From Melanocharis versteri (Eukaryota > Chordata > Aves > Passeriformes > Melanocharitidae): a stretch of DNA of 64,000 nt. Position 1 is the first letter of the stretch. Each line of letters opens with the position of its first letter. Position numbers and translations under genes: made by a program. Where the stretch lies: the NCBI GenBank assembly GCA_013397845.1, contig VZTG01000483.1:372001-436000 (forward strand), in the 5' to 3' direction. Under the pieces are notes generated by a model. That model did no database searches and was not told the DNA's origin. It saw only the letters and a program-made list of their open reading frames with translations. Positions 37,248-50,700 of the stretch are shown here, one piece after another.

Positions 37248-37910
37248 TCTGCTCTGTGGATACAAATCCCAAACATCAACAAACAAATTCCAGTGGAAAA
37301 ATACCAGTCATTAACAATGAAAACTTTTATTATTATTTAATAAATAGAACTTTGGCACTCAAAATTCTAGCTGTAAACCCTACTTTAAAAAAAATTACAA
37401 AAAGAGGCAAGAACAACAAGCCTAAAGCTGAGCCAGCCAGTGGCTCCTTTACTTTTTACAATGAACACATTGTGATTAAGTCATGACAACTCTATTTACA
37501 TATGAGGTATTCTGAGCAGTTCAAAAATTGAACCCAATTTACAAAACTACCAGTCTTCAGGGACTGATCCAGTACATATGTCAGCTGTGCTTTAAAAAGA
37601 GAGCTCCAGACACTCCTCCCCACTGAACTAATGATATACTGTCATTAATATAAACAGAAAAAACACATTATGATTTGTGTTTCCCGCTCACACATTGTAT
37701 TCAAAGAAGCTGCATACTACAACCAGCCTAACATTCAAAGTGTACACGTAGTACCTACTTTAAGTACTTCTGTTTCTAGACATTATGCAAGAGTTCTTAC
37801 TACAAAAGCTTATTAACAAAGTAATGGCAGGTGAGAAGAAAACAAGGTGCAGTCATCAGCATCCTAACAACTTATCTGAAGTTCCAGGGGAATATACATT
37901 TACTTCAGGC

Positions 37911-38163
37911 TAAAAAGGCACAAAGGTATGCAGCTGTGGAATTAATATTGCTAATGAGCTACTGGAATAAATCATCCCTTTAGATAACAACCATTGATCT
38001 GTTTGCAGTCTAAGAATGCAGATTAGTTCAGAAGATCTTTTCTCCACTCATGGTAGAACTCGTCATATCAATGAGAAGAGCACAATTATACTTCCAACTG
38101 CACACACCACTGAGAAGGATAAGGAAAACTGGAGAAAATTACGCCCTGGTGGAGAGACTGCAG
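37911..38163. repeat. Direct duplication, copy 1
   Basis: The core 37935-38163 pairs with 39755-39989, with about 23 mismatches and one 6-bp indel by hand alignment, so roughly 90% identity. A weaker match with a 13-bp offset extends leftward to about 37911. It matches no repeat family I know. Confidence 0.88.
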
Positions 38164-38511
38164 CGTCCCGTCGCTGCCTGTGCTACGGCAGCAGGTCGTG
38201 GAGGACAGGGTTTGCTTTCTTCCTTTCCTTGTGCTCTTACCCTTCCCAAGAAAAACGTCCAAAAAAATGTTTGAAACAAAAGACAGGCAGCGAGGGCAAA
38301 GGAAGGAAGGAAACCTTTTGAAGTGAAAAGGACGGAATTTCAGCTCTTGAATGACTTCATGACCACCGTCAGTTTCAAATGCCGGAGCCCGAGTGGGTGG
38401 TTACAGCGAATCTCCACAATTCCACACACCTGTCACACCACAAAGCTGCACAACAGAGTTCAGCAACCTAAACCACATTTACATGACTGAGCTGCGTTAC
38501 TTCTATATAGT

Positions 38512-38546
38512 AAATACTTCTATATAGTGAATACATCATCTATAGC
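38512..38546. repeat. Short two-copy tandem repeat
   Basis: ACTTCTATATAGTAAATAC is followed directly by a near copy with one substitution. It lies inside the putative CEP85L 3' UTR. Confidence 0.8.
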
Positions 38547-39717
38547 TTGTCGGAAGACAGTTACTTTCCATTTCTTTTTCAAAATACATTCTTAAATACA
38601 GTAGTTACTGTAAATATCTTCTAGAGGATCATATAAATTCAATCTGAAACTGTACAAAATGTTACTGTACAGTTGGCTGGCAGCCAGAACAGTACAGTAT
38701 CCATTCATCCGCAGTTGTTTTTCAGCCCTTGGGATTGTCTAATAGCTACAGCAAAAAGTTGTCATGACTAAATCGAAGCAATTCCAATGCTAACATTCGT
38801 TAATCACCTCTGTATTAAATATGCTGAATGAGACCACACACACTACATTTTAACCAATTAAACAGTCATGCATATCTTAGACAAAGCTTATTCCATTTAG
38901 AGGCATCTGTAAACTGATGCATATATAGTAATTGCTACCACTACAACAGGCCAAATTTTAAGAAATCAAAGCAAAATATTGTATCGCTGTAAATCATCAA
39001 TTGGTAGTCTGCATCTTTGGCTCATACATCCATCATTTACCTCCCTACATTAATTTGACTGAGGCAGATAAACTCAGGGGGTTTTAAAATCAAGTGCTTT
39101 CAAGTCAACATAAATATTACAGGTTCTGTAAAAAAAACATTAGAACACAAGATTACAGCACTGCAATCAAAAGTATTATGAATAAAATGGGATCTCCTCC
39201 CAGAGGGACTTTCAACTTTGAAGAGCATAAAAGCTCTGAAGTGCTTTGCAAATATAAACTACTGATCTCAACTTTGCAGTACAGTATCACCATTTAGCAG
39301 GAGGGACAGTGGAGGCACACCAGCCAAGTGACAAGCTTAATAGTTCAAAGTGACTCAGAAGATCTCCTGCTCCCCTCTAATTGCTCTATTAAAATCCTTG
39401 TTACTTCTATCAAATGTAGATAAATGGGTTTTGGTAATTTTTTATAGGTACAACATTGCCATCTAAGGAAGCAACGATGTGTAACTTGTGTGTTTCCTCT
39501 CTCCCTAATATTTCTAATTTACTATCTGAAATGCTGTTGTTGAATTCTGATAGGAGACAGATGCCATAAACTGAAGACTACTTCACCGCAGGGACGAACC
39601 CAACCAACCACACCAGAGGAAGGAGCTGAAGCCTTAGCCACAAGAGCACTGTCAGAGGCACAGCACACTGTGCAAGCCCATTGGTACAAAGATCCTTGTT
39701 TTCAGTTTTGCACTAGT

Positions 39718-39989
39718 ATAAAAGTACACCTTCGATGCAGCAGGCGTGTATTAATGTGGAGTTAATATTGCTAATGAGCTACCAGAATAAATCATTCCTT
39801 TAGATAACAACCACTGATGTGTTTGCAGTCTAAGAACGCAGATTAGTTCAGGACATCTTTTCCCCACTCGTAGCAGAACTCATCATATCAATGAGAAGAG
39901 AACATTTATACTTCCAACTCCACCTGCATCACACCACTGAGAAGGACAAGGAAGACTGGAGCAAATTGTGCCCTGATGGAGAGACTGCA
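39718..39989. repeat. Direct duplication, copy 2
   Basis: The partner of the copy 1.8 kb to the left, in the same orientation. Shared blocks include TTAATATTGCTAATGAGCTA, TTTAGATAACAACCA and TCATATCAATGAGAAGAG. Copy 2 carries a few extra bases near CACCTGCATCACACC. Confidence 0.88.
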
Positions 39990-41767
39990 ATGTGCCTACA
40001 GAAAGAGCACAGAAATTTAACATGAAATGGCCTCTTTTTTTTTTCTTGAAGTAGACCCTAGGTAACTTCACTTGAGATTTTATCTAGACACTGTTTTAGT
40101 GCTCACAGGAGCTGAACCAGTCAGATTAATCTATCTGATAACACCATGTAGCAGTAATATAAATAGCAACACTACTTTTCACAAATTAGTCCAAGCCTAG
40201 TTTCAGGATAGAGAAAGCTGTCAAATAAATAAATCCATACAGGTCAAAACAATAAAACCACTAAATTATAAAAACAACATTAACAGTAACTGTTAAACAA
40301 TTAACAGAAAGCAAAATATCACCAAATCAGAAAACTGAAGATATTCACTTTTGCCATAAAAATGTTACCCTAGAATTAATTTGGTTCAAATTGCTAAGCT
40401 TTCCAAGACATTTCTGCTGTTATCCCCACTCCAGATCAGTTGACTGACTTGCACCTTAAGGTATCCGAAACCTTCTTGCAATACCATACAAGTAACTGAT
40501 GCACGTATTTTTCTTAACAGTGTGATTTAAAAGTGGTTTTGCTCTTTGCAAGTTTTTGTTTCCTTCAGTTAAATACTATTTTCCACAATTCATAACTGTG
40601 CAGCTAACTTGCAGTGATGTTCCAGGAAATGTCATCTGTCCCATGGGAGTTAAACACTACTGCCAAGTGACACTCACTGAATAAGCTATGGAACACGAGC
40701 TTACTATTTTACGTAATTGCTTCCTACAAAAATGGAGAAATCAAGATGTCGGAAATCAACAATGTGGAAAACTTTTCAGTCCTCAGATAACCAAGTACTT
40801 TATACTGCTAACTGGAAATATTCTGTTTTGAGCCTCAATTTTGCCAAGGGTCAAACACCCTTTGTAGCTGTGGTAAAAATGGCTGAGGTGGTGCACAACC
40901 TTATCAGAGGCCTTCAGGAACAAAACACAGCAACATTTTGAAATGGAAAGGACCTAAGGGGAAAAATAAGTACAAACACTGAAATACAGCTGTTGGTTGT
41001 TTTGGGCTTTTTTTTCTTAAAACCATGGAGTATGCTGCAGTTTTATGTCTTACAGCTTCTCTGGTTTGTCACAGACTTTGTACTATTGAAACCTCTTACA
41101 GCAACGTGAGAGTGCTTCAAACAATCTGATACAGCTCTATTTTATGGACTTGTCTGCATAAAGGAGTTGAACCTGGGGTTTTTCTGCTACTGGACAAACA
41201 AGGTAGACATCCATTACTAAAACCACCTTTCTTATATCCTAATTTTTGACAACTTGGAGAGCAACTACTTTTTGAGTGCTCCAAGATTGTTCTAATTGTA
41301 ATTCTTAGAGTGAAGTGCAGTGGCAGAAGCCTCTGGCTTCACCATGTACAGCTACAGGTTCTTTGACCCTCTCCCCTAAGATGTGAACACAGATAATGCC
41401 ACACAAACCCTTGATGAAGGAAAGGACTGAGAGTTGTAGCAGCATGGCTATTCTGAAGCTCTGATTCCAAAAACTAGGCAAAGTAATAAAATGAGCCCAA
41501 ATGAAGGAAACAGAGCGTCCAACTGAATCATTCTTCACAGCTTGTTCCTACATTCAGTAGTTTGGAGGAAAGGTTTCTTGCAGTTTGTACCACTGTTCAC
41601 ACGATGACTGCCCCCTGCACACCAGACTCCCGAGATCAGTTACACACAGCCCTCAGAGATGCGTGTCTGGTGCTATTTGCAGCCTTCCCATATGGCTCCT
41701 CAATGGAAATGCAAGACCTGTGACACAGCAGGACCCAGGAAGTCGTTTGCTACTAGATGGAGTGCTG

Positions 41768-44700
41768 TCATTGAGTGATGCAGTTGTCCCCCATGTCCTG
41801 AGCGTAACGGTCCGACATCATAGTCCTCAACTCATCAATATCCTTCCGCAGCTGACAGACGTCCAAGAGCTTCTTCGAAAGGGTCTCTGTGCTGTGGTAA
41901 TTTTCGCTCTCTTCCGATGAACAGCTCAGTGCTACGAAAAACAACACCCAAGGTTAAAGCTCCAGCAGCTGTGTCCTGTGAATACTGCAACTAGTCACCT
42001 CCTCGGAAACAAGAGGCAGGTCACTGATTACATCGAGACAAATCACGCTTCAGTGTGATGAAAAGTCTACAAAATGTGGTACCATGTGAACTTAAACTCA
42101 ATTCAGAGCCCATCAGCGCTTCTCTGAAAGACATGCTTTTCTGTTTGCTCCAAGATCTACACTTGCTGAAGTCTGATGAATCAGAACAGCAGTGGAAAAA
42201 AATGGAGAGAGCAACCATTTTCTAGAAACTCTGGGGGTTTCTAAAGTCACTCAGAAAAGAGGGCTAGCAGGTGTCTAGCAGCTCTTGCTGCACGAACACT
42301 GTACTTTACCTTTCTACCTTGCTGATGATTCAGTTTAGCAACCTGTCTACCTGATGAATTCTAATTAACATTCAGAAAACATCAGAATACGATACATTCA
42401 GGTCAACAAAACCAGCTTGTTAGAAGGAAAGACCGAGCACAAGCTTTGTCTGACTGGTTTTAGGGCATGCTTCTCATTTCCTGGTTAAATTTAACAGCTT
42501 AATAAATGCTGAAGACTAGATGAACAGCACTAGAGATGAAGTTACCAGGCACAAGGCTTATTTGAAACACCTGGACACCTCCACTCCCAAACCAGACATA
42601 CACATATTCAAACAGTAGATGGATGCCCCTGTCACTTGACCCCAAGGGCTTTAAAACAAAAGCACAAGATGTGTTTAGCATCTGTCAACCCTCAGAGTGA
42701 CTGCAGTGTGTCTCAGGAGGGACAGACACCTGGCTTCACACCTTTCTTTTCTAGAGCAGTGAACACATCCATGATTGGGTCCACATGAAGAGCCTGCTCT
42801 CCTGACTTGGCAAGGACCTGTGTAGTCACGTGCATTTAGTGGCCCAGAGAGCCCAGCTTTTCCAGGGAGCTCCATGAGTTCCTGCACCACTGCTCCATCT
42901 GCATAGCAAGGGGACACAAGCTTGTCCAGCTGGCGAGTTCAAGCACCATGTTAGCTAAACTGTTACTCCTTTGTGTCAAAACATTTATTAAACACTGGAA
43001 AGTCAACACCACTTACATCTGATTCCCAGCAGTAAGGAAAGGTTAGGCTCCTTGCCCTGAGCTCTCTGGGTAAGAATACTGCACAGTGCTTTCAAGTCAA
43101 ACAAGCAGTGGGACATCTCCTTGAACAGCTGGTCTGCTACAGGCATCTTCTCAGACACTGGCTGCCTGGACTGCTCCACCAGCCGCATCTGCTCCTTCAG
43201 GCAGGCATTCTCTTCCATCAGTCTTTGGTTCTTTGCAAAAAGCAAATGGAAAAAAGGAGAAAGTTAGTCTGCAATATTCACTGTAGCAGAAAGTTTCAAG
43301 CCACAAATAGTACAATTAAAAATAATTAATTTCCAAACATATAATCAATATTTCTGTACCCCTCCAAAGAACAGCTTTTACATAGCTATTTCATGTTACC
43401 ATTACTTAGCCATCTTCACCCTTTAAGTTCTCACTTCTTGAGGTAGGGGTGGTATGCATTATATATCTGCATGGGAGCCAGGACAGCTAAGCATGTAATT
43501 AAGCTCATAAAGCCCTACCAAGGGATCTTATAATCATTCTATAAGGTTCTTCCTGGCTCTGGTGTGGTCGGGGGTTGGGTAACTGGTGCTGTTTTACTTA
43601 CTTCAGAGAGAGTTTTATTTAACTGCTCTATACGTCTTTCTTTTTCCTCAAGCTCATTTGTCATCTTCTGAATTATCAGCTTTTCTTGTGAAAGCTTCTC
43701 TTGCATAGACTGAAATGAATGAAAACACAGGTTAATGATCTCAAACAACAACAAATAAAAAACTCGCTGCAATATGGAATCACCTGCTGTCAATTCCCCA
43801 GTTTTCAACCACAGAGTTCAAACTGAGAAATCATGAGATACTGCCAAAATGGAATTTTCAGGGTGAATTCAGCATGACCACAGGTGCCTTACCAGTGGAA
43901 AGTACTCATATTTCTTTCACTACTTAGCTTTTAAATCTGTAGATATGTTTTCCAGGTAATCTGGCAAAATTCAGAAAGAGGGATATTCAAGCCATCTTAT
44001 CTGAATTCTTACAATGAACAGAGACTATATAGACTCCTGATGCTTTCAAACAGAGAGATCTCTTCAGCTGCGACTTGCCACCTGTAACATTTATCAGTAC
44101 TGAGGAGAAGGCAGGAAGTAATGAGAGGCAAGGCAGGCCCAACACTGAGTGAAGTTTTTAACGGCCTGGCTGGTCACAGGAGGTGTTGCAGCATTGACAA
44201 AATTTCCCTGCACATTCAGCTTGACACCACACAAGCAGTGGGCAGTCAGTACTCTGTCATACCTTATGCAAAACTGGAAAACAATGGTGTTAACATTTAC
44301 AGACTTAATGCGGACTGAAAGATCCCCAACACTTTATTTTCATGTCAGCAGTAAGAATGAGCAAGCAGAACCCAGAAATGACTACTTGTTTTCAGAACCA
44401 TTTTCATACACTTGATCTGCTGCTCTTTTTACCCACAGCATGCCCCTCAAAAGGAAGTGCTGAAGTAACGTGTATCCTAAAGATAAGCTCCTTGAGAAAG
44501 CACAGCTACACACACACCAGTGGGAGGAAGGGGGCAAAGGAAGCACCCTGGGCCAGGAGAGGGCAGGAAATAACTGCTTCAGGAATTTCCTTTGCGTGCT
44601 TGCAGATGAGCAGAACCTGCAGTGATGTTGAATCATTGCTTTTAGTATTTTAGAAACATTATCTACTGAGAAAAATAGCCATTACTAGGTTAGACTGTGG

Positions 44701-47700
44701 CATACAGACATCAAACTTAAGAAGCATGAAGTGAACAGGGCAATGCAGGTGCCAAAAACACCCTCCCAGCTTCCAAATATCTTCCAATTTTAACAGTCTT
44801 TGATGAAGATCAAGTTCAGGGACACGCAGAGCCCCAGCCATGATAGATGCATTAGGACTACCACTTACACATTCCACGTTCATGTCAACAACAGACAAAA
44901 AAGATTTGACTGTGCAGCCTTCTGGACAGTGGGAGGTGGTAGGGAAAACAGGGCGAGAAATATTAACCTTCCCCAGTGTATTTTCAGAACTACATCTGCC
45001 ACTAAATTTACATTACTCTGCAAACTAAGCAAAAACCAATTTTTAGAATATTCCAAGCAATGTGCACATGCTCAGCTCAAGAATTGCTCCATGCAGTGGG
45101 AACTACTAGAAGTAGAAATCAGTGTTTACTTTTAAAAGATACACCTAAGATCTATCATTCTCTGTTACCCTCATCTTACAACTGAGAAAAAGCACATGTG
45201 CTTAACAGCTTGGCTGAACCTATAGTGCTAGCATTTCCACGTTCCTCATGGTGCTATGAATTCTCCGTACTTGACCCTCAATTTTTCCATCCAAAGTTAC
45301 AACTTGGTGGCACTACTCCCAGCCTGGCACAGTTGGGGTTTATTGTGACTGACAAGATTGACAGATGTACTTTGGGTAACATAGGCATTGTACAATCTGA
45401 CTTACTTCGACTCTCTTTTTTTGTACCAAAACTGTTAGTTTTGTGATATCTAAATTAATCATGTAAATATTAATTTCTTTTTTAAAATACTGTCATCTAC
45501 AATTTTTCTCTTTCTGAAGATGCACTATACATGCAGCACAGCATCTTGTCAAGACCAACCAGAATTTTAATCCTTCTCACTCAGAACAACAAATCAATGA
45601 AGCAAAACCATACAGGGAAGATCAAAATAATTTCACCATGATTATGAGCAAACAGAAACTAATACTGCTTTATACAACCGCTGTCTGAAACAGAATTTGT
45701 TTTCGGCTTGCAAGTTAAAAACAATGAACTGAAATACATTCTCAAGCATAAGTTTACAATGTGGCAGAAGACAGGGAATAAAATGAGATCATCTTAGCTG
45801 AAGATAAATTGCATCTCTGTCCTGATAAGGGATTTAAATTTCCAATGAACTAATTTTCAATGCTTTCCAAGTCACAAGTGTAGAAGGGCAGGGAGATCAA
45901 GGATACAAAGAAGCTGCTAGAGTCTACAAGTAATTTGAAGGCTGACACCATTTTCAAATCTTATTTTCTGTCCTCATATAAAATACCTCAAGAGGAAAAG
46001 CAAGAGAAAGTCCTGGAGAACTGAACAGTACCCTGTCCACAGACAGTCACAACTATTCAGCATTTCCCAGTCCCAGCTCATATCAGGCTAAGCACACAAA
46101 ACACTGAAGACCACTAGTCTCAAGATAAAGGTGATGGTGAGAAAAAGACCAGAAAGTTTAGGAAACATGAAAAGATTTAGGTTGATAATAATACATTTAG
46201 CAAGTTGTATGTATCTCTGATAAGCACAACATATATATGGAGTATATATGTAAATAATCTTAATTACAAAAAGGGACAGAGAACCTCAGAAAGGTTATGA
46301 AGTTCAAACTGAACTTCTTTTTAATTATGTAACACCTGAAACAACATTTGCCTGTGTCACAATTTTTGCATATACCAGTCTGCTCCATGCAAACATCTCA
46401 GTTTGATAAAATTAGTCTTCTTCAAACCTCGAGAAGCTAAATAATTAAATTTCCTTTTCAGTTAACATACATACCCTTATGTTGCAACTTAAATTCTCCT
46501 ACTGCTTCTCTACAGATACATTTCATACACTGCAATCTAAACAAACAAATACATGGTTGTTGACAGGAATCAGGCCTCCTATTTACCATGGCAGAGAAAG
46601 GAAGCAATTTAATGGTGGAAGACAACTTTTAATAGACAAATGACAGTCTAGAAGAGGAATGTGGAAACTAGAGTTTGGCTTCAATATTTGCTGAAAACAG
46701 ATGTTTGGGGTTTTTTTAAATGCTCAGCTTTTTCCATGACAAGTAATACCTTCCTCCCTAAAAGCTCTGTAACGTTTCTCTTTCCCCACAACAAACACTG
46801 GTCACTGAGTAACTTTCAACACTCTGTCAATCAGATCTATAGAGCTGCAGCTGACTCTCAGCTGACAAACTCTGCTGTCTAGAAAAATCTTTGGCTGCAA
46901 GCTAGGTGCCCAAGATCCACCAAGACAGTTAAGGTATCTGAGTGTCAGAAACCAGCTGAACAGGGTGAAGTGGGAAAGTTTAGAAGGCACCTGTTTCTTC
47001 TAACACACTGAACAATGAAGCCCCCAAGCAAGGTCGCTTTTGTACTTTGGATGATCCACTAGACCAGCAGAATAAGGATGCGACACAGCAACAAGTGTTT
47101 CACTTTTTGAAGAGAACCAGTGATGTGTTAAACCACAGAGACATAACGACTACACTATGAGCCTGCAAGAGAACATGGGTCGACTACAGTCCATCCATAA
47201 GATTAAGTTTTTGGCACTTCTCCCTTTGACTCCTATTCAGAAGGATAAAAGAATAGAATTCAACTTTAGCAATGGTTATCTTATGAACTAAAAATGCACA
47301 CAGTAATCAACAGAATATATACTCTTCCTTACCTGCATGTCCAAAATCAGTCCAGTTATCTGATTTTGTTGATTGTCTATGACCTGGAATATAAAATTGA
47401 GCGATTTAGGAGGCTCAGATCTCTTCAGATAGTTGTCTAAAAATCAGCCTACAGGTATGTAGACACAGATTTTAAATAGCATCTTCAAAAACAAAAATGA
47501 CAAGATGGGTCAACTCTGACAGAACACAAAATTCATGCAAAATCAGTGTACTGAACAAAGACAGGCAGGTCTTGAAAAGTCATCTGAATCAGCAACAAAT
47601 ATGTAATTATTTAGTGAGATATTTATTTCTAAATTAAAAAAAAAAAAAGAAGTGCAGGACTTAAGGTTAAAGATGCCACCAGCAGATTATTTGCAGACTA

Positions 47701-50700
47701 ACCTTACTGGCTTTCTCATTCTTCTCTTTGAGACATTCATTCTCACTCTGAAGCTGTTTTGTGTCCAACATAGGAAGCCGGATACCATCTTCCAGGCATT
47801 TTTCTACTTTCTGTTGTAAACTGCCATTCAACATGAAAGAAAGATTAAGTGGGCTAATAGAAAACAGAGGGTTGTGTGTTCCAGAAAAAAATTAGAAACT
47901 TGCACCATCTTCCAACCAGAACTGTGAAACTGTACCTAGCAGAATCCAGCCTTATGAATGAGCATATAATTCATGCACCAACAGTGCACAAATGATGCAA
48001 AGTTTCTAAACTACTCAAGTTTCCGTGGCACTGACAAGGACAGATTCACGCAGATGAATGCAAGTTTTATTGCCATACCCTGTGCTGGGTCTCCCAAAAG
48101 GCAAAGCTCCAGCAGTACCATGTAGGGAGAGCGGGCAGGGAGCAGCAAAGCAAAGCTTTATGGTGCTCACAGTTGCTCTGTGCTACTGGGGGAGGCAAAG
48201 CCAGCTCTGGCATAGATCAGAGGCATCTGTGAACCTCCACAGCTTTGGGAGCTTCTAAATCACATACAACTCGAAGTGGAGTCCAGATCAGAGGCTGTGC
48301 CCAGTGCTCGTGGCCCATCTGCCACACCCGCTGTGACTTGTGAGGGGGAGCACAAGGCCATTCCTGCCAGGAATGTCCCCCCAGGAGGGCATGCCCATCA
48401 GACCCTCCCTTGCTCATCTCAAGCCCATACGTGTAGCTACAGCCTCTGTCTGCTCACCTTCTCTCAGAAAGGAAATACACTTTATTAGTGCTAATCTTGC
48501 TGTCTAATTTAGAAACCAGAGGTCACTCCAACTATTTGTAGGCTTTCAGAAAAGACAGATGATCCCCCTCTGGATTATGAGAGCATGAAGGCCTTCCATT
48601 GGTAAGATGGAAACAATGTGTCAACAATTTGGCTGGCAAGGTGTCCCAGCCAGCTTGCCTTGCATCATGGAAACCTTTCAGACTCCTGTGGCATGCACCT
48701 TCACCTAATGGAGGGACAACAAACTGCAGGAACATCCACAGATACTTAAAAGTGATTCTCCCCCACTTCCCTCTTCCCTTTTAAAAAAAAAAAAATTGTT
48801 TAAGTAGCTCTCTTGATCTAAAATGGAACATAGTAACAAAGTCTGCATGTCTTACCTGGATATTCTCGTATATCTGTCTCATTTGTTTTTTCATACTCAG
48901 GCAAGTTCAATGACAACATATCAGCTACAGCTAAATCTCCTCGTAAATCAGCCAATCAGCCAATATCCAGGGAGTATTTCCACAGCTCATGACAGGATCA
49001 GTTACCAAATAGCCCTACTGACACAGCTTCTATACAATACCCCTTTGCCACACAAGTTTATTCCATCTTCTATCTGCCAACAGGCTATGATGCCACTGCT
49101 GGAGTGTCCCACATCCTTACAGACAGCAAAGAATGTCCTAGGCTCACTCTTCTCTGTGGTATTAATTACAACTTGCCACAAAGCAAGCTGTAAAACCCTT
49201 GCCATGAAAAATCATTAGCTTTGTAATAGATTAAGACTGCAAATAGCATTAGGTCCTAACATCAGGTGGGGAAGCACACCCATTCCAGGGCACAGCCCGA
49301 GCAGCTGTTCATACCTCTGCACTGTTGTGACCAGCTCTTTTTCTTTCTTCTTCTGAGACGCCAGCTGTAATTCTCTCTCTCTGCACTGCGACCGGGCATC
49401 TCCCAGCTTCTTTTCCAACTCAGCCATGGTCTCTTGAAGTTGCTTGTTCTTCTCTTCTAGAATTTGCAGCTAACACAAGGTTACGTTAGTCAGACACGGT
49501 GTCACACCAGCAGAAGGCCTTGTGGCAGACCACAGCCTTGCAGTGACCTGCTGCAGTTTCACAGCCATGTCGCTTATCCGACTGTGAGAAATCCTAATCC
49601 CTACAGTGCTTTCTAAAACACTGAAATACTTCTCTTCCTGAACATAACGGGGAAAAAAAAGAGATTTTGAAACAGTAGAAGACTTGAGAACAGATATTAG
49701 GGAGCTTATTTATATTTTTAACATGTAAAACAAATCCCCTTTACCTTACCTGTTTAGTCTGCCCTTCTATATCATCCAGTGTTGGCAGGTCAGCCAGATA
49801 TTTTTCCAAGGTTTCAATTCGTCTTTGTTTTTCTTTGTTTTGCTCAGACTCTTTCTGGCATTTCTTTTTCAGGCTATTAATATATCGGTCTCTAGTTTTA
49901 AGCTAGAAGAAAGAAAGAATACATGCTTTATGATAACAGTAAAAATAAACCTGCTTTGGAAGCAGAGGCTGTTAACTCCCTGAGAATTGTACTCTCAGCT
50001 GCATGAAAGGGTAGGCTAAGACCAGAAAATAAAACCAAAAATTATTAATCCCAACAGCTTCAAGTTGTAGGCCCACACGTGACCTCAAACCACAGCTACT
50101 TCACCTCTGCCCAGAACAATCCATGTGCCTTATGAACTGACAACACAAACAGTTCAACACTTAAAATACTGTCAATTCTTTCAGCCACTGAAATGTTCAT
50201 ATGCAACAAATAATTGGGATACATTTTAGCTCCTCTGGACTAGGAAAACAACTTAAAACACAAGGACCAAGAACTTAACCTACCAAAAATGAAAGCCAAA
50301 CCCCTGACTTTGATGCAGTCTGACAGTCACATCAGAGGACATCAGAATAGTTGCTTTCTTAAACACCTTTTCTACAAGCACCTTTATTTTTCATAAGCCT
50401 GGAAAACACTTTTTGTCTTATGTTACTTTTATTCATATTCCTAGTACTTCTTTTGCTTTATTACCTAGATCAAAAAAGTGGAAAGAAAGGCAGGAAAAAA
50501 GAGTGTTTTCCACTGTCCCTTCCTGCCCTCTCTCTCCTTGAGAGCTTTTTGTTCAGTGCACAGAACGGACGGGTGTTAAAGGGGCAAATCAGGACTGTGC
50601 AGTGAATCAGGATCCAACCTACAGAGCATGCTGCTGGCACAAGCACTGCTGCACAGGTCCTTCCACTGCCACTGCCTGCCAGTTCCTGCACGGTGAGGAA

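Larger units (their letters stand above)
37221..41767 (-). other. CEP85L: CEP85L putative long 3' UTR
   Basis: It directly follows the CEP85L stop codon on the minus strand. I saw no minus-strand AATAAA between the stop and about 37.33 kb; two lie close together at 37326-37331 and 37242-37247, so the transcript may run about 4.5 kb past the stop. No coding frame is visible. It contains two copies of a direct duplication (37911-38163 and 39718-39989). The length is inferred from signals only; a shorter UTR using a variant signal is possible. Confidence 0.45.

Noticed and set aside
46229..46251. AT-only inverted repeat of 9-bp arms
   Set aside because: Alternating AT sequence forms such palindromes by chance, and there is no other evidence of function.
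48823..49218. 131-residue open frame on the + strand
   Set aside because: It lies within a CEP85L intron, antisense to the gene, with no recognisable family and low-quality composition.
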